Of a stretch of DNA of 40,537 bases, positions 1 to 11,282 are shown piece after piece. The position numbers were made by a program, and so were the translations under genes. The notes below the pieces were generated by a model. The model saw only the letters and a list, made by a program, of their open reading frames with translations, had not been told where the DNA came from and ran no database searches. Position 1 is the stretch's first letter, and each line of letters starts with the position of its first letter. This DNA is from Paracoccus sp. (in: a-proteobacteria) (GTDB lineage Bacteria > Pseudomonadota > Alphaproteobacteria > Rhodobacterales > Rhodobacteraceae): assembly GCF_030536915.1 (NCBI RefSeq), contig NZ_JAUNPC010000020.1:1-40537 (forward strand). Reading direction: 5' to 3'.

Positions 1-1
1 C

Positions 2-181
2 GGGGCCGGGGCGCTGGTCGCCGAGGGCAAGGAAATCCCGCCCGGCGCGCTGGTGATGGGGGCGCCGGGGCGCGTCATCCGCCAGCTCGACGAGGCCGCC
101 ATCGCGGGCCTGCGCGAATCGGCCGCCCGTTACCGGGCCAACGCCGCCCGCTTCCGCGCCGGCCTGCGGCGGATCGACTGA
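2..181 (+). CDS. Gamma carbonic anhydrase family protein, C-terminal part (partial)
   Basis: Only the last 59 codons are present; the gene starts before the window. The residues read as the end of a left-handed beta-helix hexapeptide protein: an [16 protein letters not shown] stretch followed by the C-terminal alpha helix that packs on the helix in gamma-class carbonic anhydrases (YrdA/PaaY-like). The zinc-ligand histidines lie upstream and cannot be checked, so an acyltransferase of the same fold is not excluded. It ends 7 bases before the histidine kinase start, on the same strand, so the two are probably cotranscribed. Confidence 0.75.
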   Translation, partial: GAGALVAEGKEIPPGALVMGAPGRVIRQLDEAAIAGLRESAARYRANAARFRAGLRRID

Positions 182-188
182 GACGGCA

Positions 189-1295
<1,107 letters not shown>

Positions 1296-1302
1296 TGGCT
1301 GG

Positions 1303-1655
1303 TCAGGGGCTGGTGTCCCCAATCCGGCGGCCATGCACCCGGCCAAGGCCGGGGCCGGACAACTGCCGCCCGCGTCCTCCGCGCCCGCAGGCATCGGCCC
1401 GATCGATCCGTCCGCCGGGGACCTTCACCCCAAGCCAGCTGCCCCGACCGCCGAAGATGGTCACGCGGCGGCCGTCATGAAGCTCTCCGACCTGGCGGTA
1501 TCCTGAGCCCGGCCCCGAGCGGACGGCAGGAAAGCCCCCGCGATCCAGCTTCAGCCCCCATGACCGACCAAGGCATTTTCGAAGTTCGGGACATCAAGCG
1601 CCTGCGCCGCGACAGGCACGGCAGAGAGATTCGTCAGGGTGCAAGCGGGGCAGCG
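1303..1655 (-). pseudogene. Broken gene for an exported SH3-domain protein
   Basis: No intact gene fits the roughly 500 bases between the kinase and purL, but the minus strand carries two joined pieces in different frames. The upstream piece (about 1560-1650) reads like the end of a signal peptide and a mature N-terminus (LSAVPVAAQALDVPNFENA, then LVGHGG and a stop). The downstream piece, shifted one frame, reads AVRSGPGSGYRQVGELHDG, then VTIFGGRGSWLGV and finally LSGPGLGRVHGRRIG before a TGA at 1303-1305. The latter looks like a bacterial SH3 fold (AVRSGPGxxY, WxxV, GxVHGxxI). No start codon precedes either piece in frame. A frameshift near 1560 plus loss of the 5' end explains this; a sequencing error could explain the shift but not the missing start. 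Confidence 0.5.
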
Positions 1656-1790
1656 AGGGCGGGCGCCTCGAACCCCCCCGCAGGTGGTTCCTGCAGGGGG
1701 ATGGTCCTCCCGCTCCGGCGAGTCTGTCAAGAATACACCCTGCCCGCACAGGATCGCGGGACGCCATGGCTCCTCGCGGATGCCGGAAGG

Positions 1791-3974
<2,184 letters not shown>

Positions 3975-4058
3975 GGTGCGGCCCCCTTGCTGCGGTTGCG
4001 TGCCTTCTAGGCCGGGCAGGGCGCAAGTGGAAGATGAGCAAGTCCCGCCGCGGCGCAG

Positions 4059-4084
4059 AAAAAAAGCCGGGCACGAGGCCCGGC
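4059..4084 (-). terminator. Intrinsic terminator of the candidate sRNA
   Basis: On the minus strand GCCGGGC, a 5-base loop and GCCCGGC (a 7-bp perfect GC stem, 4066-4084) are followed by seven T residues (4065-4059). The T run is on one side only, so the direction is minus. It may also end leftward transcripts of the LysR-type gene, whose stop codon is at 4241. Confidence 0.85.
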
Positions 4085-4135
4085 CAAGTCCAACAGGGAG
4101 GTTGAAGCGACAACAGGCGAGCCTGCGTCCCTTCA
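4059..4135 (-). ncRNA. Candidate trans-acting small RNA with anti-Shine-Dalgarno loop
   Basis: About 77 nt lies between a promoter-like element and an intrinsic terminator, in the gap between purL and the LysR-type gene. Read on the minus strand, three stem-loops can be drawn. SL1 is CAGG-CUCG-CCUG (4114-4125). SL2 is UUCAAC-CUCCCU-GUUGGA (4089-4106), a 6-bp stem with one G-U pair that displays CUCCCU, complementary to ribosome binding sites. SL3 is the terminator. This is the typical layout of alphaproteobacterial sRNAs that block translation. No convincing open reading frame fits. The neighbouring regulator belongs to the VtlR/LsrB family, whose members activate AbcR-type sRNAs in Brucella and Agrobacterium, so the pairing is suggestive. 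That it is an AbcR homologue is inference. Confidence 0.5.
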
Positions 4136-4141
4136 TTGTCC

Positions 4142-4170
4142 AATTAGCGACCAAACTGCCCCGTTTTCAA
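4142..4170 (-). promoter_or_regulatory. Putative sRNA promoter
   Basis: On the minus strand TTGAAA (4170-4165), a 17-base spacer and CTAATT (4147-4142) give a sigma-70-like promoter with an expected start near 4135. Just upstream, 4173-4186 reads TTAA-N6-TTAA with dyad symmetry and contains a T-N11-A arrangement, the shape of a LysR-type operator, centred about 45 bases before the predicted start. Confidence 0.4.
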
Positions 4171-4240
4171 GGTTAACGAAGCTTAATAGTGGCAATGCCG
4201 CCATGCGAAGGTTGCATGACGGCAACAAATCGCCTGCCAG

Positions 4241-5146
4241 TCAGCCTTCTTCGGGGTTGCGGCGCATCGCGGTGATCTCCTCAAGGACGAAATCGCGGAA
4301 TGCTGCAACGCGGCGCGAGGTGCGCAACTCTTCGGGGAATGCCAGGAAGACCGGCACCTCGCTTGATTCGACATCAGGCAGCACCCGGACCAGATTCGGC
4401 ATCCCGTGTTCCATGTAGTTCGGCAGGATGCCGATTCCCACATGGCTCAGCACTCCCTGCAGCACGCCGAAGTAGCTGTTGACCAGCAACGTGGTGCTGC
4501 CGTGCTGGGCCAGCAGGCTTTGTGCCAGAACCGCCCCGGCATGGACCTGCGGCGTCGTGGGATTCTGGCAGATCAGGCGATGGGTGGCCAGTTCCTCGAC
4601 CTTCTGCGGCAGGCCCGTATGTTCGGCATATTCGGGCGAGGCGTAAAGCCGCATGCGGATGTTCAGCAGCCGGCGCCGGATCAGGTCGGCCTGGCTGGGT
4701 TCCTTCATCCGAATCGCCACGTCGGCCTCGCGCATCGGCAGGTCCAGCACGCGCTCTTCCAGCAAGAGGTCGATCTTGAGTTCGGGATAGCGTTCATAAA
4801 GCTTCGCCAGCCGCGGAACCAGCCAGAGGGTGCCGAAGCCGGTGGTGGTCGTCACCTTCAGTTCGCCGAAGACATGCTCCTCGCTGTCGCGGATGCGGGC
4901 GGCGGTGGTGTCGAGCTTGCGGTTCATCGCGCGGGTTGCGTCGAACAGCATCTCGCCCTGTTCGGTCAGGATCAGCCCGCGGGCATGGCGATGGAACAGG
5001 GTCGTGCCCAGTCCTTCCTCAAGCGCGCGGATCTGACGGCTGACCGCCGACTGGGACAGGTGCAGGACGTCGCCTGCATGGGTCAGGCTGCCCGCCTCTG
5101 CCACGGCATGGAAGATGCGCAGCTTGTCCCAATCCAGCGCGTTCAT
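4241..5146 (-). CDS. LysR-type regulator of the VtlR/LsrB family
   Basis: A 301-residue LysR-type transcription factor. Residues 3-62 are the winged helix-turn-helix (WDKLRIFHAVAEAGSLTHAG, then SQSAVSRQIRALE, then LFHRHARGLILTEQG), followed by the linker helix and a periplasmic-binding-like effector domain starting near GELKVTTTTGFGT. The N-terminal wording is close to VtlR of Brucella and LsrB of Agrobacterium and Sinorhizobium. Those regulate AbcR sRNAs, envelope and stress genes. The start is placed at the ATG giving MNALDWDKL, which matches the family; ATGs at 5158 and 5167 are alternatives and none has a clear ribosome site. It is divergent from the indolepyruvate oxidoreductase gene, with a LysR-box-like dyad in the shared 130-base gap, and a candidate sRNA lies just downstream. 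Confidence 0.88.
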   Translation of the reverse strand: MNALDWDKLRIFHAVAEAGSLTHAGDVLHLSQSAVSRQIRALEEGLGTTLFHRHARGLILTEQGEMLFDATRAMNRKLDTTAARIRDSEEHVFGELKVTTTTGFGTLWLVPRLAKLYERYPELKIDLLLEERVLDLPMREADVAIRMKEPSQADLIRRRLLNIRMRLYASPEYAEHTGLPQKVEELATHRLICQNPTTPQVHAGAVLAQSLLAQHGSTTLLVNSYFGVLQGVLSHVGIGILPNYMEHGMPNLVRVLPDVESSEVPVFLAFPEELRTSRRVAAFRDFVLEEITAMRRNPEEG

Positions 5147-5219
5147 ACCTTGATGCATCCCTGCCATGCGTTCGGCGCAACAGATAGACACAAGTTCGGG
5201 AAGAACAAAGGGCTTTATC

Positions 5220-5236
5220 GGTCAACGTAACTGACC
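5220..5236. promoter_or_regulatory. LysR-box-like dyad in the divergent promoter region
   Basis: GGTCA-N7-TGACC is a perfect 5-bp inverted repeat whose core TCA-N7-TGA is a T-N11-A box, the consensus shape for LysR-type regulators. It sits between the regulator start (5146) and the oxidoreductase start (5277). It is the natural place for autoregulation and for control of the enzyme gene, which is inferred, not shown. Confidence 0.5.
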
Positions 5237-5276
5237 TATATTGAGGCTCTGCCGTCCAGCTTTGGGAGGAAGCAAG

Positions 5277-8200
5277 ATGAGCGTCCAGGATATCACCCTC
5301 GCCGACCGTTTCGACCTGACCAAGCGCCATGTGCTGCTGAACGGCACTCAGGCCTTGGTGCGGCTGATGCTGATGCAGTCCGCGCGGGATCGCGCCGCGG
5401 GGCTGAACACGGCAGGGCTGGTGACGGGCTATCGCGGCTCTCCGCTGGGTGGGGTGGACCTGCAGATGATGCGGTCGAAGAAGCTGCTGGAGCCCGCGAA
5501 CATCCTGTTCCAGCCGGGGCTGAACGAGGATCTGGCCGCCACCGCCATCTGGGGAAGCCAGCAGGCGGAACTGCGGGGCGAGGGCAAATACGACGGCGTC
5601 TTCGCGCTGTGGTATGGCAAGGGGCCGGGCGTGGACCGGTCCGGCGACGTGATGCGCCATGCCAACATGGCGGGGTCGTCGAAGCACGGTGGCGTCGTCA
5701 TGGCGATGGGCGACGACCACACCGGCGAATCTTCGACCGTGCTGCACCAGTCCGACTGGGCGATGGTGGACGCCTACATCCCCGTCCTGTCCCCCGCAGG
5801 CGTGCAGGAGATCCTGGACTTCGGCCTTTACGGCTGGGCGCTGAGCCGCTTTGCCGGTGTCTGGACCGGCCTCAAGACCATGAAGGACACGGTCGAGGCG
5901 ACCAGCGTCGTGGACGGCGACCCCTTCCGCATGAACTTCGTCACTCCCGACGATTTCGCCATGCCGGAAGGCGGGCTGAACATCCGCCTGGGCGACACGC
6001 CGGTCGCGCAGGAAGCGCGGATGATCGACTACAAGCGTTTCGCCGCCGAGGCCTTCGCCCGCGCCAACCGCATCGACCGCCGCGTCTGGGGCAAGCCGGG
6101 GGCCAGGATCGGCATCTGCGCCGCGGGCAAGAACTGGCTGGACGTGGTCCATGCCATGTCGCTGCTGGGGCTGGATCAGGCCGAGGCCGAGCGACTGGGC
6201 ATCACCACCTACAAGATCGGCCAGACCTGGCCCTTGGACATGACCAGCTTCCACGAATGGGCCGAGGGGCTGGACCTCATCATCGTGGTCGAGGAAAAGC
6301 GCAAGCTGATCGAGGTGCAGGTCAAGGAGGCGATCTTCGACGACCGCCGTGGCCGGCGCGTCTATGGCTGGCACAAGGGCGACACCTGGGAACACGGGCG
6401 CAGGCTGGAACTGTTCCCGACCCGCTATGCCCTTGACCCCGTGCTGATCGCGCAGCGGCTGGGCGACATCCTGATCGAGGAAGGCCGCCGCACCGACCGG
6501 CTGGAAGCCTCGTTGTCGAAGCTGGCCGAGACGCGCCGCAACGACAACGCGCCCGAGGTGGCGGTCAGGACGCCGTGGTTCTGCTCGGGCTGCCCGCATA
6601 ACTCGTCCACCAAGGTGCCGGAGGGTAGCCGCGCCTATGCCGGGATCGGCTGCCACTACATGGTGCAGTGGATGGACCGGGAAACCACCGGCTTCACCCA
6701 GATGGGCGGCGAGGGCGCCAACTGGATCGGCGAGGCGCCGTTTTCCCAGCGCCCCCATGTGTTCCAGAACCTTGGCGACGGAACCTACAACCACTCCGGC
6801 TCTCTGGCGATCCGCGCGGCAAAGGCGGCGGGCACCAACATCACCTACAAGATCCTGTTCAACGACGCCGTCGCCATGACCGGCGGCCAGCCGAACGAGG
6901 GCGAGCTGACCGCCCCCCAGATCGTGCGCGAATTGCAGGCGCTGGATGTGCCCGTGGTGCTGGTCCATGACGAGAAGGAGGAGGTGGACCGCAGCCTCTT
7001 CCCCAAGGGCTTGCGCTTCGAGGAACGCGCGAACCTGATGGAAGTGCAGCGGGAACTTTCGCAGCAGCCCGGCGTCACGGCCATGGTCTATGTCCAGACC
7101 TGCGCCGCCGAAAAGCGCCGCCGCCGCAAGAAGGGCAAGTTCCCCGACCCCGACCGCCGCGTCTGGATCAACCCCGAGGTCTGCGAGGCCTGCGGCGACT
7201 GCTCGGTCCAGTCGAACTGCGTCTCGGTGGTGCCCTTCGACACCAAGCTGGGCCGCAAGCGGGCCATCGACCAGTCGTCCTGCAACAAGGACTATAGCTG
7301 CGTCAAAGGCTTCTGTCCCAGCTTCGTCAGCGTCCAAGGCGGCAAGCTGAGGAAGCCCGCCGCCGAGGCTCTCGCGCTCCCTGATCTGCCCGCGCCCGCG
7401 CTGCCGGCGATCAGCGGCACCCATAACCTTGTCATCACCGGCGTCGGCGGCACCGGCGTGGTGACCATCGGCGCGGTGCTGGCGCAGGCCGCGCAACTGG
7501 ACGGCAAGGGCGCGGGGATGATGGAGATGGCGGGCTTGGCCCAGAAGGGGGGGGCGGTCCATATCCACCTGCGGCTGGCGAATGACCCTGCCGACATCAG
7601 CGCCATCCGCGTCGCGGTGGGCGAGGCCGACGCCATCATCGGCGGCGACCTTGTGGTGACGGCCGGGGCCAGGACCATCGGCCTGATGACGGGTGGCCGC
7701 ACCGGCGCCGTGGTGAACGAGCACGAGATCATCACCGGCGAGTTCACCCGCGTCCGCGACTTCCGCGTTCCCGCTGACCGGCTGAAGATGTCGCTTGAGG
7801 CGCGACTGGGCGAGAAGGTGTCCTTCCTCGACGCCTCGAAGCTGGCCGAGCGGTATCTGGGCGATTCGATCTATTCGAACATGCTGATCACCGGCGCGGC
7901 ATGGCAGCAGGGCCTGATCCCGCTCTCCGAAGCCGCTATCCTGCGCGCCATTGAGCTGAACGGCGCCAAGGCCGAGGAAAACAAGCGCGCCTTCCAGATC
8001 GGCCGTTGGGCGATCCTGTATCCTCAGCAGGCCGCGCCCGCGCCGGTCGAGGTAGAACGCTTCGACCCCATCGCATATCGCGCCGACCGGCTGGTGGGTT
8101 ATCAGGGACCGAATCTCAAACGCCGGTTCCTCAAGCTGGTGGACATGGCGCCAGCCGAACTGCGCGAGACGGTCGCTGAAAGCTACTACCGGCTGCTGGC

Positions 8201-8690
8201 GGTCAAGGACGAATACGAGGTTGCCCGCCTGCACCTGACCACGACCGAGGGCGTGGCCCGGACCTTCGAAGGCGACACGAAGCTGACCTTCCACATGGCG
8301 CCGCCGTTCCTGGGCGGCAAGGACTCGGAAGGTCGCCCGAAGAAGCGTGAGTTCGGGGCGTGGATGCTGCCGGTCTTCCGCACCCTGTCCTCGCTGCGGG
8401 GCCTGCGCGGCACGCCGCTGGATGTCTTTGGCTGGCAGGCCGAACGCCGCCACGAACGCGCGCTGGCCCGCCAGTATGAACAGGACATGGCCGAGGTGCT
8501 GCCGAAGGTCACGCCCGCGACGATGGAGATTGTCCGCGAGCTTGCCGCCCTGCCGCAGCAGATCCGCGGCTATGGCTTCATCAAGGATGCGGCGGCTGAA
8601 AAGGCGCAGGCGCGGCGGGACGAGTTGATGGCCGCCTTCCGCGCGGGCGGCTGGCCGTCGCAGCCGGAACTGCGCATCGCGGCGGAGTGA
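5277..8690 (+). CDS. Indolepyruvate ferredoxin oxidoreductase (fused alpha-beta)
   Basis: A 1137-residue thiamine-diphosphate and iron-sulfur enzyme that oxidatively decarboxylates aryl-2-oxoacids such as indolepyruvate to the acyl-CoA while reducing ferredoxin. It therefore works in aromatic amino acid degradation. Both subunits (IorA and IorB) are fused, as is usual in proteobacteria. Order: N-terminal pyruvate:ferredoxin-type domain (VTGYRGSPLGGVD), thiamine-binding domain with FCSGCPHN near 436 and GGEGANWIG, a Cys-rich region with ligands C636, C639, C642, C648, C669, C675 and C680, the gamma domain (GVGGTGVVTIG), and a long C-terminal extension (DUF6537-like). The ATG at 5277 has GGGAGGA 7 bases upstream. 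It is transcribed divergently from the LysR-type gene. Substrate preference cannot be read from sequence. Confidence 0.93.
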   Translation: MSVQDITLADRFDLTKRHVLLNGTQALVRLMLMQSARDRAAGLNTAGLVTGYRGSPLGGVDLQMMRSKKLLEPANILFQPGLNEDLAATAIWGSQQAELRGEGKYDGVFALWYGKGPGVDRSGDVMRHANMAGSSKHGGVVMAMGDDHTGESSTVLHQSDWAMVDAYIPVLSPAGVQEILDFGLYGWALSRFAGVWTGLKTMKDTVEATSVVDGDPFRMNFVTPDDFAMPEGGLNIRLGDTPVAQEARMIDYKRFAAEAFARANRIDRRVWGKPGARIGICAAGKNWLDVVHAMSLLGLDQAEAERLGITTYKIGQTWPLDMTSFHEWAEGLDLIIVVEEKRKLIEVQVKEAIFDDRRGRRVYGWHKGDTWEHGRRLELFPTRYALDPVLIAQRLGDILIEEGRRTDRLEASLSKLAETRRNDNAPEVAVRTPWFCSGCPHNSSTKVPEGSRAYAGIGCHYMVQWMDRETTGFTQMGGEGANWIGEAPFSQRPHVFQNLGDGTYNHSGSLAIRAAKAAGTNITYKILFNDAVAMTGGQPNEGELTAPQIVRELQALDVPVVLVHDEKEEVDRSLFPKGLRFEERANLMEVQRELSQQPGVTAMVYVQTCAAEKRRRRKKGKFPDPDRRVWINPEVCEACGDCSVQSNCVSVVPFDTKLGRKRAIDQSSCNKDYSCVKGFCPSFVSVQGGKLRKPAAEALALPDLPAPALPAISGTHNLVITGVGGTGVVTIGAVLAQAAQLDGKGAGMMEMAGLAQKGGAVHIHLRLANDPADISAIRVAVGEADAIIGGDLVVTAGARTIGLMTGGRTGAVVNEHEIITGEFTRVRDFRVPADRLKMSLEARLGEKVSFLDASKLAERYLGDSIYSNMLITGAAWQQGLIPLSEAAILRAIELNGAKAEENKRAFQIGRWAILYPQQAAPAPVEVERFDPIAYRADRLVGYQGPNLKRRFLKLVDMAPAELRETVAESYYRLLAVKDEYEVARLHLTTTEGVARTFEGDTKLTFHMAPPFLGGKDSEGRPKKREFGAWMLPVFRTLSSLRGLRGTPLDVFGWQAERRHERALARQYEQDMAEVLPKVTPATMEIVRELAALPQQIRGYGFIKDAAAEKAQARRDELMAAFRAGGWPSQPELRIAAE

Positions 8691-8693
8691 AGA

Positions 8694-8711
8694 CCGGGCC
8701 TTGCGGCCCGG
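8694..8711 (+). terminator. Hairpin after the indolepyruvate oxidoreductase gene
   Basis: CCGGGCC-TTGC-GGCCCGG is a perfect 7-bp stem beginning 3 bases after the stop codon. No T run follows, so it is either an RNA-stabilising 3' hairpin or works together with the next hairpin. Confidence 0.5.
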
Positions 8712-8726
8712 CCTGCCTCCGGCGGG

Positions 8727-8746
8727 GATATTTGGGCGAAGAAGAA
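8727..8746 (-). repeat. Copy 1 of a 3'-end repeat (ATATTTGG element)
   Basis: The plus strand reads GATATTTGGGCGAAGAAGAA. Two other copies lie at 19219 and 27799. All three sit downstream of a minus-strand gene; here its complement supplies the U-rich tract after the ilvN terminator hairpin. Confidence 0.6.
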
Positions 8747-8776
8747 AACCGGGGGCTTCGCGGCCTCCGGTTTCCT
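8745..8776 (-). terminator. Bidirectional terminator between ilvN and the oxidoreductase gene
   Basis: An 11-bp stem (8746-8756 with 8763-8773, one G-T pair) has a 6-base loop. On the minus strand it is followed by TTTTCTTCTTC, a good U-rich tail for ilvN. On the plus strand it is followed by TTTCCTTGTTT, so it could serve the convergent gene as well. Confidence 0.75.
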
Positions 8777-8780
8777 TGTT

Positions 8781-9353
8781 TCAGACCGCCGCCTGACGTC
8801 CGCGCGACAAGGCGGCGACGCCGGTGCGGGCAACCTCGGCCAGTCCCAGCGGGCGCATCAGTTCGGCGAAGGCGTCCAGTTTCTCGGGCGTGCCGGTGAT
8901 CTCGAAGACGAAGCTTTCCAGCGTCGAATCAACGACTTTCGCGCGGAAGATGTCGCTAATTCGAAGCGCCTCGACCCGCTTCTCGCCGCCGCCCATCACC
9001 TTGAACAGCCCGAGTTCGCGCTCGACTGAAGGGCCCTCGACGGTCAGGTCGTGGACCTCGTGGACCGGGACGATGCGGCCCAACTGCGCCTTGATCTGCT
9101 CGATCACCGCAGGCGTGCCGCGCGTGACCAGCGTGATGCGCGAGCGGTGGCCGGTGTGGTCCACCTCGGCCACCGTCAGGCTGTCGATGTTGTAGCCGCG
9201 CCCCGAGAAGAGGCCGATCACGCGGGCCAGCGCCCCCGCCTCGTTGTCCACGATGACGGCCAGCGTATGCCTTTCCTCGCCTGCCGCATGGTAGTCGCGC
9301 AGGTCGTAGGCGGAATGGCTGGATGCGCCGCGTTCAAGTTTCAGTGCCGACAT
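8781..9353 (-). CDS. ilvN: Acetolactate synthase small (regulatory) subunit
   Basis: A 190-residue regulatory subunit of acetohydroxyacid synthase, which gives the large subunit full activity and valine feedback inhibition in isoleucine, valine and leucine synthesis. Residues about 28-105 form the ACT domain (HTLAVIVDNEAGALARVIGL, then GRGYNIDSLTV); the rest is the ALS small-subunit C-terminal domain. The naming ilvN versus ilvH is a matter of convention. The first ATG gives MSALKLERG, and the gene begins 10 bases after the ilvB stop, so the two form one operon and their products one complex. The transcript ends at the hairpin just past the stop. Confidence 0.95.
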   Translation of the reverse strand: MSALKLERGASSHSAYDLRDYHAAGEERHTLAVIVDNEAGALARVIGLFSGRGYNIDSLTVAEVDHTGHRSRITLVTRGTPAVIEQIKAQLGRIVPVHEVHDLTVEGPSVERELGLFKVMGGGEKRVEALRISDIFRAKVVDSTLESFVFEITGTPEKLDAFAELMRPLGLAEVARTGVAALSRGRQAAV

Positions 9354-9363
9354 GATCGCCCCC

Positions 9364-11127
9364 TTACACCAGAACCGCGCCGTCGGACTGGATGGCGGTG
9401 CCGATATCCTCGGCCGCCTCCTGGTCGCCCAGCAGCATCTCGTTATGCGGCTTGCCCGAGGGGATCATCGGGAAGCAGTTCTCGTGCTTCTCGACCAGCA
9501 CGTCCAGGATGAAGGGGCCGTCATAGTCGATCATCTCGCGGATCGCGTCGTCCAGTTCCGCGGGATCGCTGACCTGACGCCCCTTGCAGCCGAAGGCCTC
9601 GGCCAGCTTGACGAAGTCGGGCAGGCTCTCGCTCCACGACTGGCTGTAGCGTTCGCCATGCAGAAGCTGCTGCCACTGGCGCACCATGCCCAGCCGCTCG
9701 TTGTTCAGGATGAACTGCTTGACCGGGGCGCGGAACTGAACGGCCGTGCCCATCTCCTGCATGTTCATCAGCCAGCTTGCATCGCCCGCCACGTTGATGA
9801 CCAGCGCATCCGGGTGCGCGACCTGCACGCCCACCGAGGCCGGCAATCCGTAGCCCATCGTCCCGAGGCCCCCGGAGGTCATCCAGCGGTTCGGCCCCTC
9901 GAAGTTCAGGTATTGCGCCGCCCACATCTGGTGCTGGCCGACCTCGGTCGTGATGTAGCGGTCGTGGTTCCTGGTCAGCGCCTCGAGCCGCTGCATCGCG
10001 TATTGCGGCTTGATGAGGCTGTCAGAGTTGCGATAGCTCAGGCAGTCCTTGGCCCGCCACTGCTCGATCTGCGCCCACCACTGCTGGAGGGCCGGGTTGG
10101 TCTTGCGGCCGCGCGACTTCCAGATCTTCAGCAGGTCTTCCAGCACATGGCCCACGTCGCCGACGATGGACAGATCGACGCGGATGACCTTGTTGATGCT
10201 GCTCGGGTCGATATCGACATGGACCTTGACCGAATGGGGCGAGAAATCCGCGACCCGGCCCGTGATCCGGTCGTCGAAGCGGGCGCCGAGGTTGATCATC
10301 AGGTCGCAGCCGTGCATGGCCATGTTGGCTTCATAGAGGCCGTGCATCCCCAGCATCCCTAGCCAGCCTTTCCCGCTGGCCGGATAGGCGCCAAGACCCA
10401 TCAGCGTCGAGGTGACGGGGAACCCCGTCGCATCCACAAGTTCCGTCAGAAGCTGGCTCGCCGCCGGACCCGAGTTGATGACGCCGCCGCCGGTATAGAA
10501 AATCGGCCGCTCGGCCCGCTCGATCAGTTCGGCCAGCCGGGTGATCGCCGTGATGTCGCCCTTGCGCGGCGGCTGGTAGCGGGCGGGCTCGACCTGCTTC
10601 GGGCCGACATAGGTCCCTTCAGCGAATTGCACGTCCTTGGGGATGTCGATCAGCACCGGCCCCGGCCGGCCAGAGGTCGCCACGTGGAAGGCCCGGTGCA
10701 GCGTCCCGGCCAGGCTGTCGGTGTCCTTGACCAGCCAGTTGTGCTTGGTGCAGGGACGGGTGATGCCGACCGTGTCGGCCTCCTGGAACCCGTCGGTGCC
10801 GATCATGAAGGTCGGAACCTGCCCCGACAGCACCACCAGCGGGATCGAATCCATCAGCGCGTCGGTCAGCCCCGTCACCGCGTTGGTGGCGCCAGGACCG
10901 GATGTCACCAGCACCACGCCCGGCTTGCCGGTCGACCGGGCATAACCCTCGGCCATGTGGACTGCGCCCTGTTCATGGCGGACAAGGATATGCTTGATCT
11001 CGTTCTGCTGGAATATCTCGTCATAGATCGGAAGTACCGCGCCGCCGGGATAGCCGAATACGGTATCGACGCCCTGATCCCTCAGCGCCTCGACCACCAT
11101 TCTTGCACCCGTCATGCTTCGGGACAT
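9364..11127 (-). CDS. ilvB: Acetolactate synthase large (catalytic) subunit
   Basis: A 587-residue thiamine-diphosphate and FAD enzyme that condenses pyruvate with pyruvate or 2-oxobutyrate, the first common step of branched-chain amino acid synthesis. Visible features: [15 protein letters not shown], the [15 protein letters not shown] segment with the catalytic Glu that activates thiamine, the central FAD-type domain, and the [16 protein letters not shown] metal/diphosphate motif near the C-terminus. The start is the ATG giving [11 protein letters not shown] (11127), because AAGGGGG lies 8 bases upstream; a longer frame to 11286 crosses the promoter and a leader hairpin. ilvN follows 10 bases downstream. 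The symbol ilvI is equally used for this gene. Confidence 0.95.
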   Translation of the reverse strand: MSRSMTGARMVVEALRDQGVDTVFGYPGGAVLPIYDEIFQQNEIKHILVRHEQGAVHMAEGYARSTGKPGVVLVTSGPGATNAVTGLTDALMDSIPLVVLSGQVPTFMIGTDGFQEADTVGITRPCTKHNWLVKDTDSLAGTLHRAFHVATSGRPGPVLIDIPKDVQFAEGTYVGPKQVEPARYQPPRKGDITAITRLAELIERAERPIFYTGGGVINSGPAASQLLTELVDATGFPVTSTLMGLGAYPASGKGWLGMLGMHGLYEANMAMHGCDLMINLGARFDDRITGRVADFSPHSVKVHVDIDPSSINKVIRVDLSIVGDVGHVLEDLLKIWKSRGRKTNPALQQWWAQIEQWRAKDCLSYRNSDSLIKPQYAMQRLEALTRNHDRYITTEVGQHQMWAAQYLNFEGPNRWMTSGGLGTMGYGLPASVGVQVAHPDALVINVAGDASWLMNMQEMGTAVQFRAPVKQFILNNERLGMVRQWQQLLHGERYSQSWSESLPDFVKLAEAFGCKGRQVSDPAELDDAIREMIDYDGPFILDVLVEKHENCFPMIPSGKPHNEMLLGDQEAAEDIGTAIQSDGAVLV

Positions 11128-11155
11128 TTCCGACCCCCTTGTTCGCGGAAAACCT

Positions 11156-11217
11156 GCGGCAGGGCAGACTGCTCTGCTGCGCTGCCGCAAGCTAGATGGC
11201 ACTGCAGCAAGCGTCAA
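11156..11217 (-). promoter_or_regulatory. ilvB promoter and leader hairpin
   Basis: On the minus strand TTGACG (11217-11212), a 17-base spacer and TAGCTT (11194-11189) make a plausible sigma-70 promoter. The roughly 55-nt leader begins with a hairpin whose outer stem GCGGCAG/CTGCCGC (11182-11188 with 11156-11162) is perfect. No leader peptide rich in Val, Leu or Ile codons was found, so classical attenuation is not supported. Confidence 0.45.
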
Positions 11218-11282
11218 TGGCTGCAGAGAAAAATGTCTGCCAATCACCGGAAAACGAAATAATCTTTCGCTGTCTTTGGATG

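Noticed and set aside
5019-8453. Open frame of more than 1100 codons on the minus strand opposite the indolepyruvate oxidoreductase
   Set aside because: It is a frame shadow of a conserved gene with typical third-position GC bias. No family resemblance; its start end runs into the regulator gene.
11156-11188. Branched-chain attenuator in front of ilvB
   Set aside because: A leader hairpin exists, but no short reading frame with runs of Ile, Leu or Val codons and no terminator with a U tract were seen.
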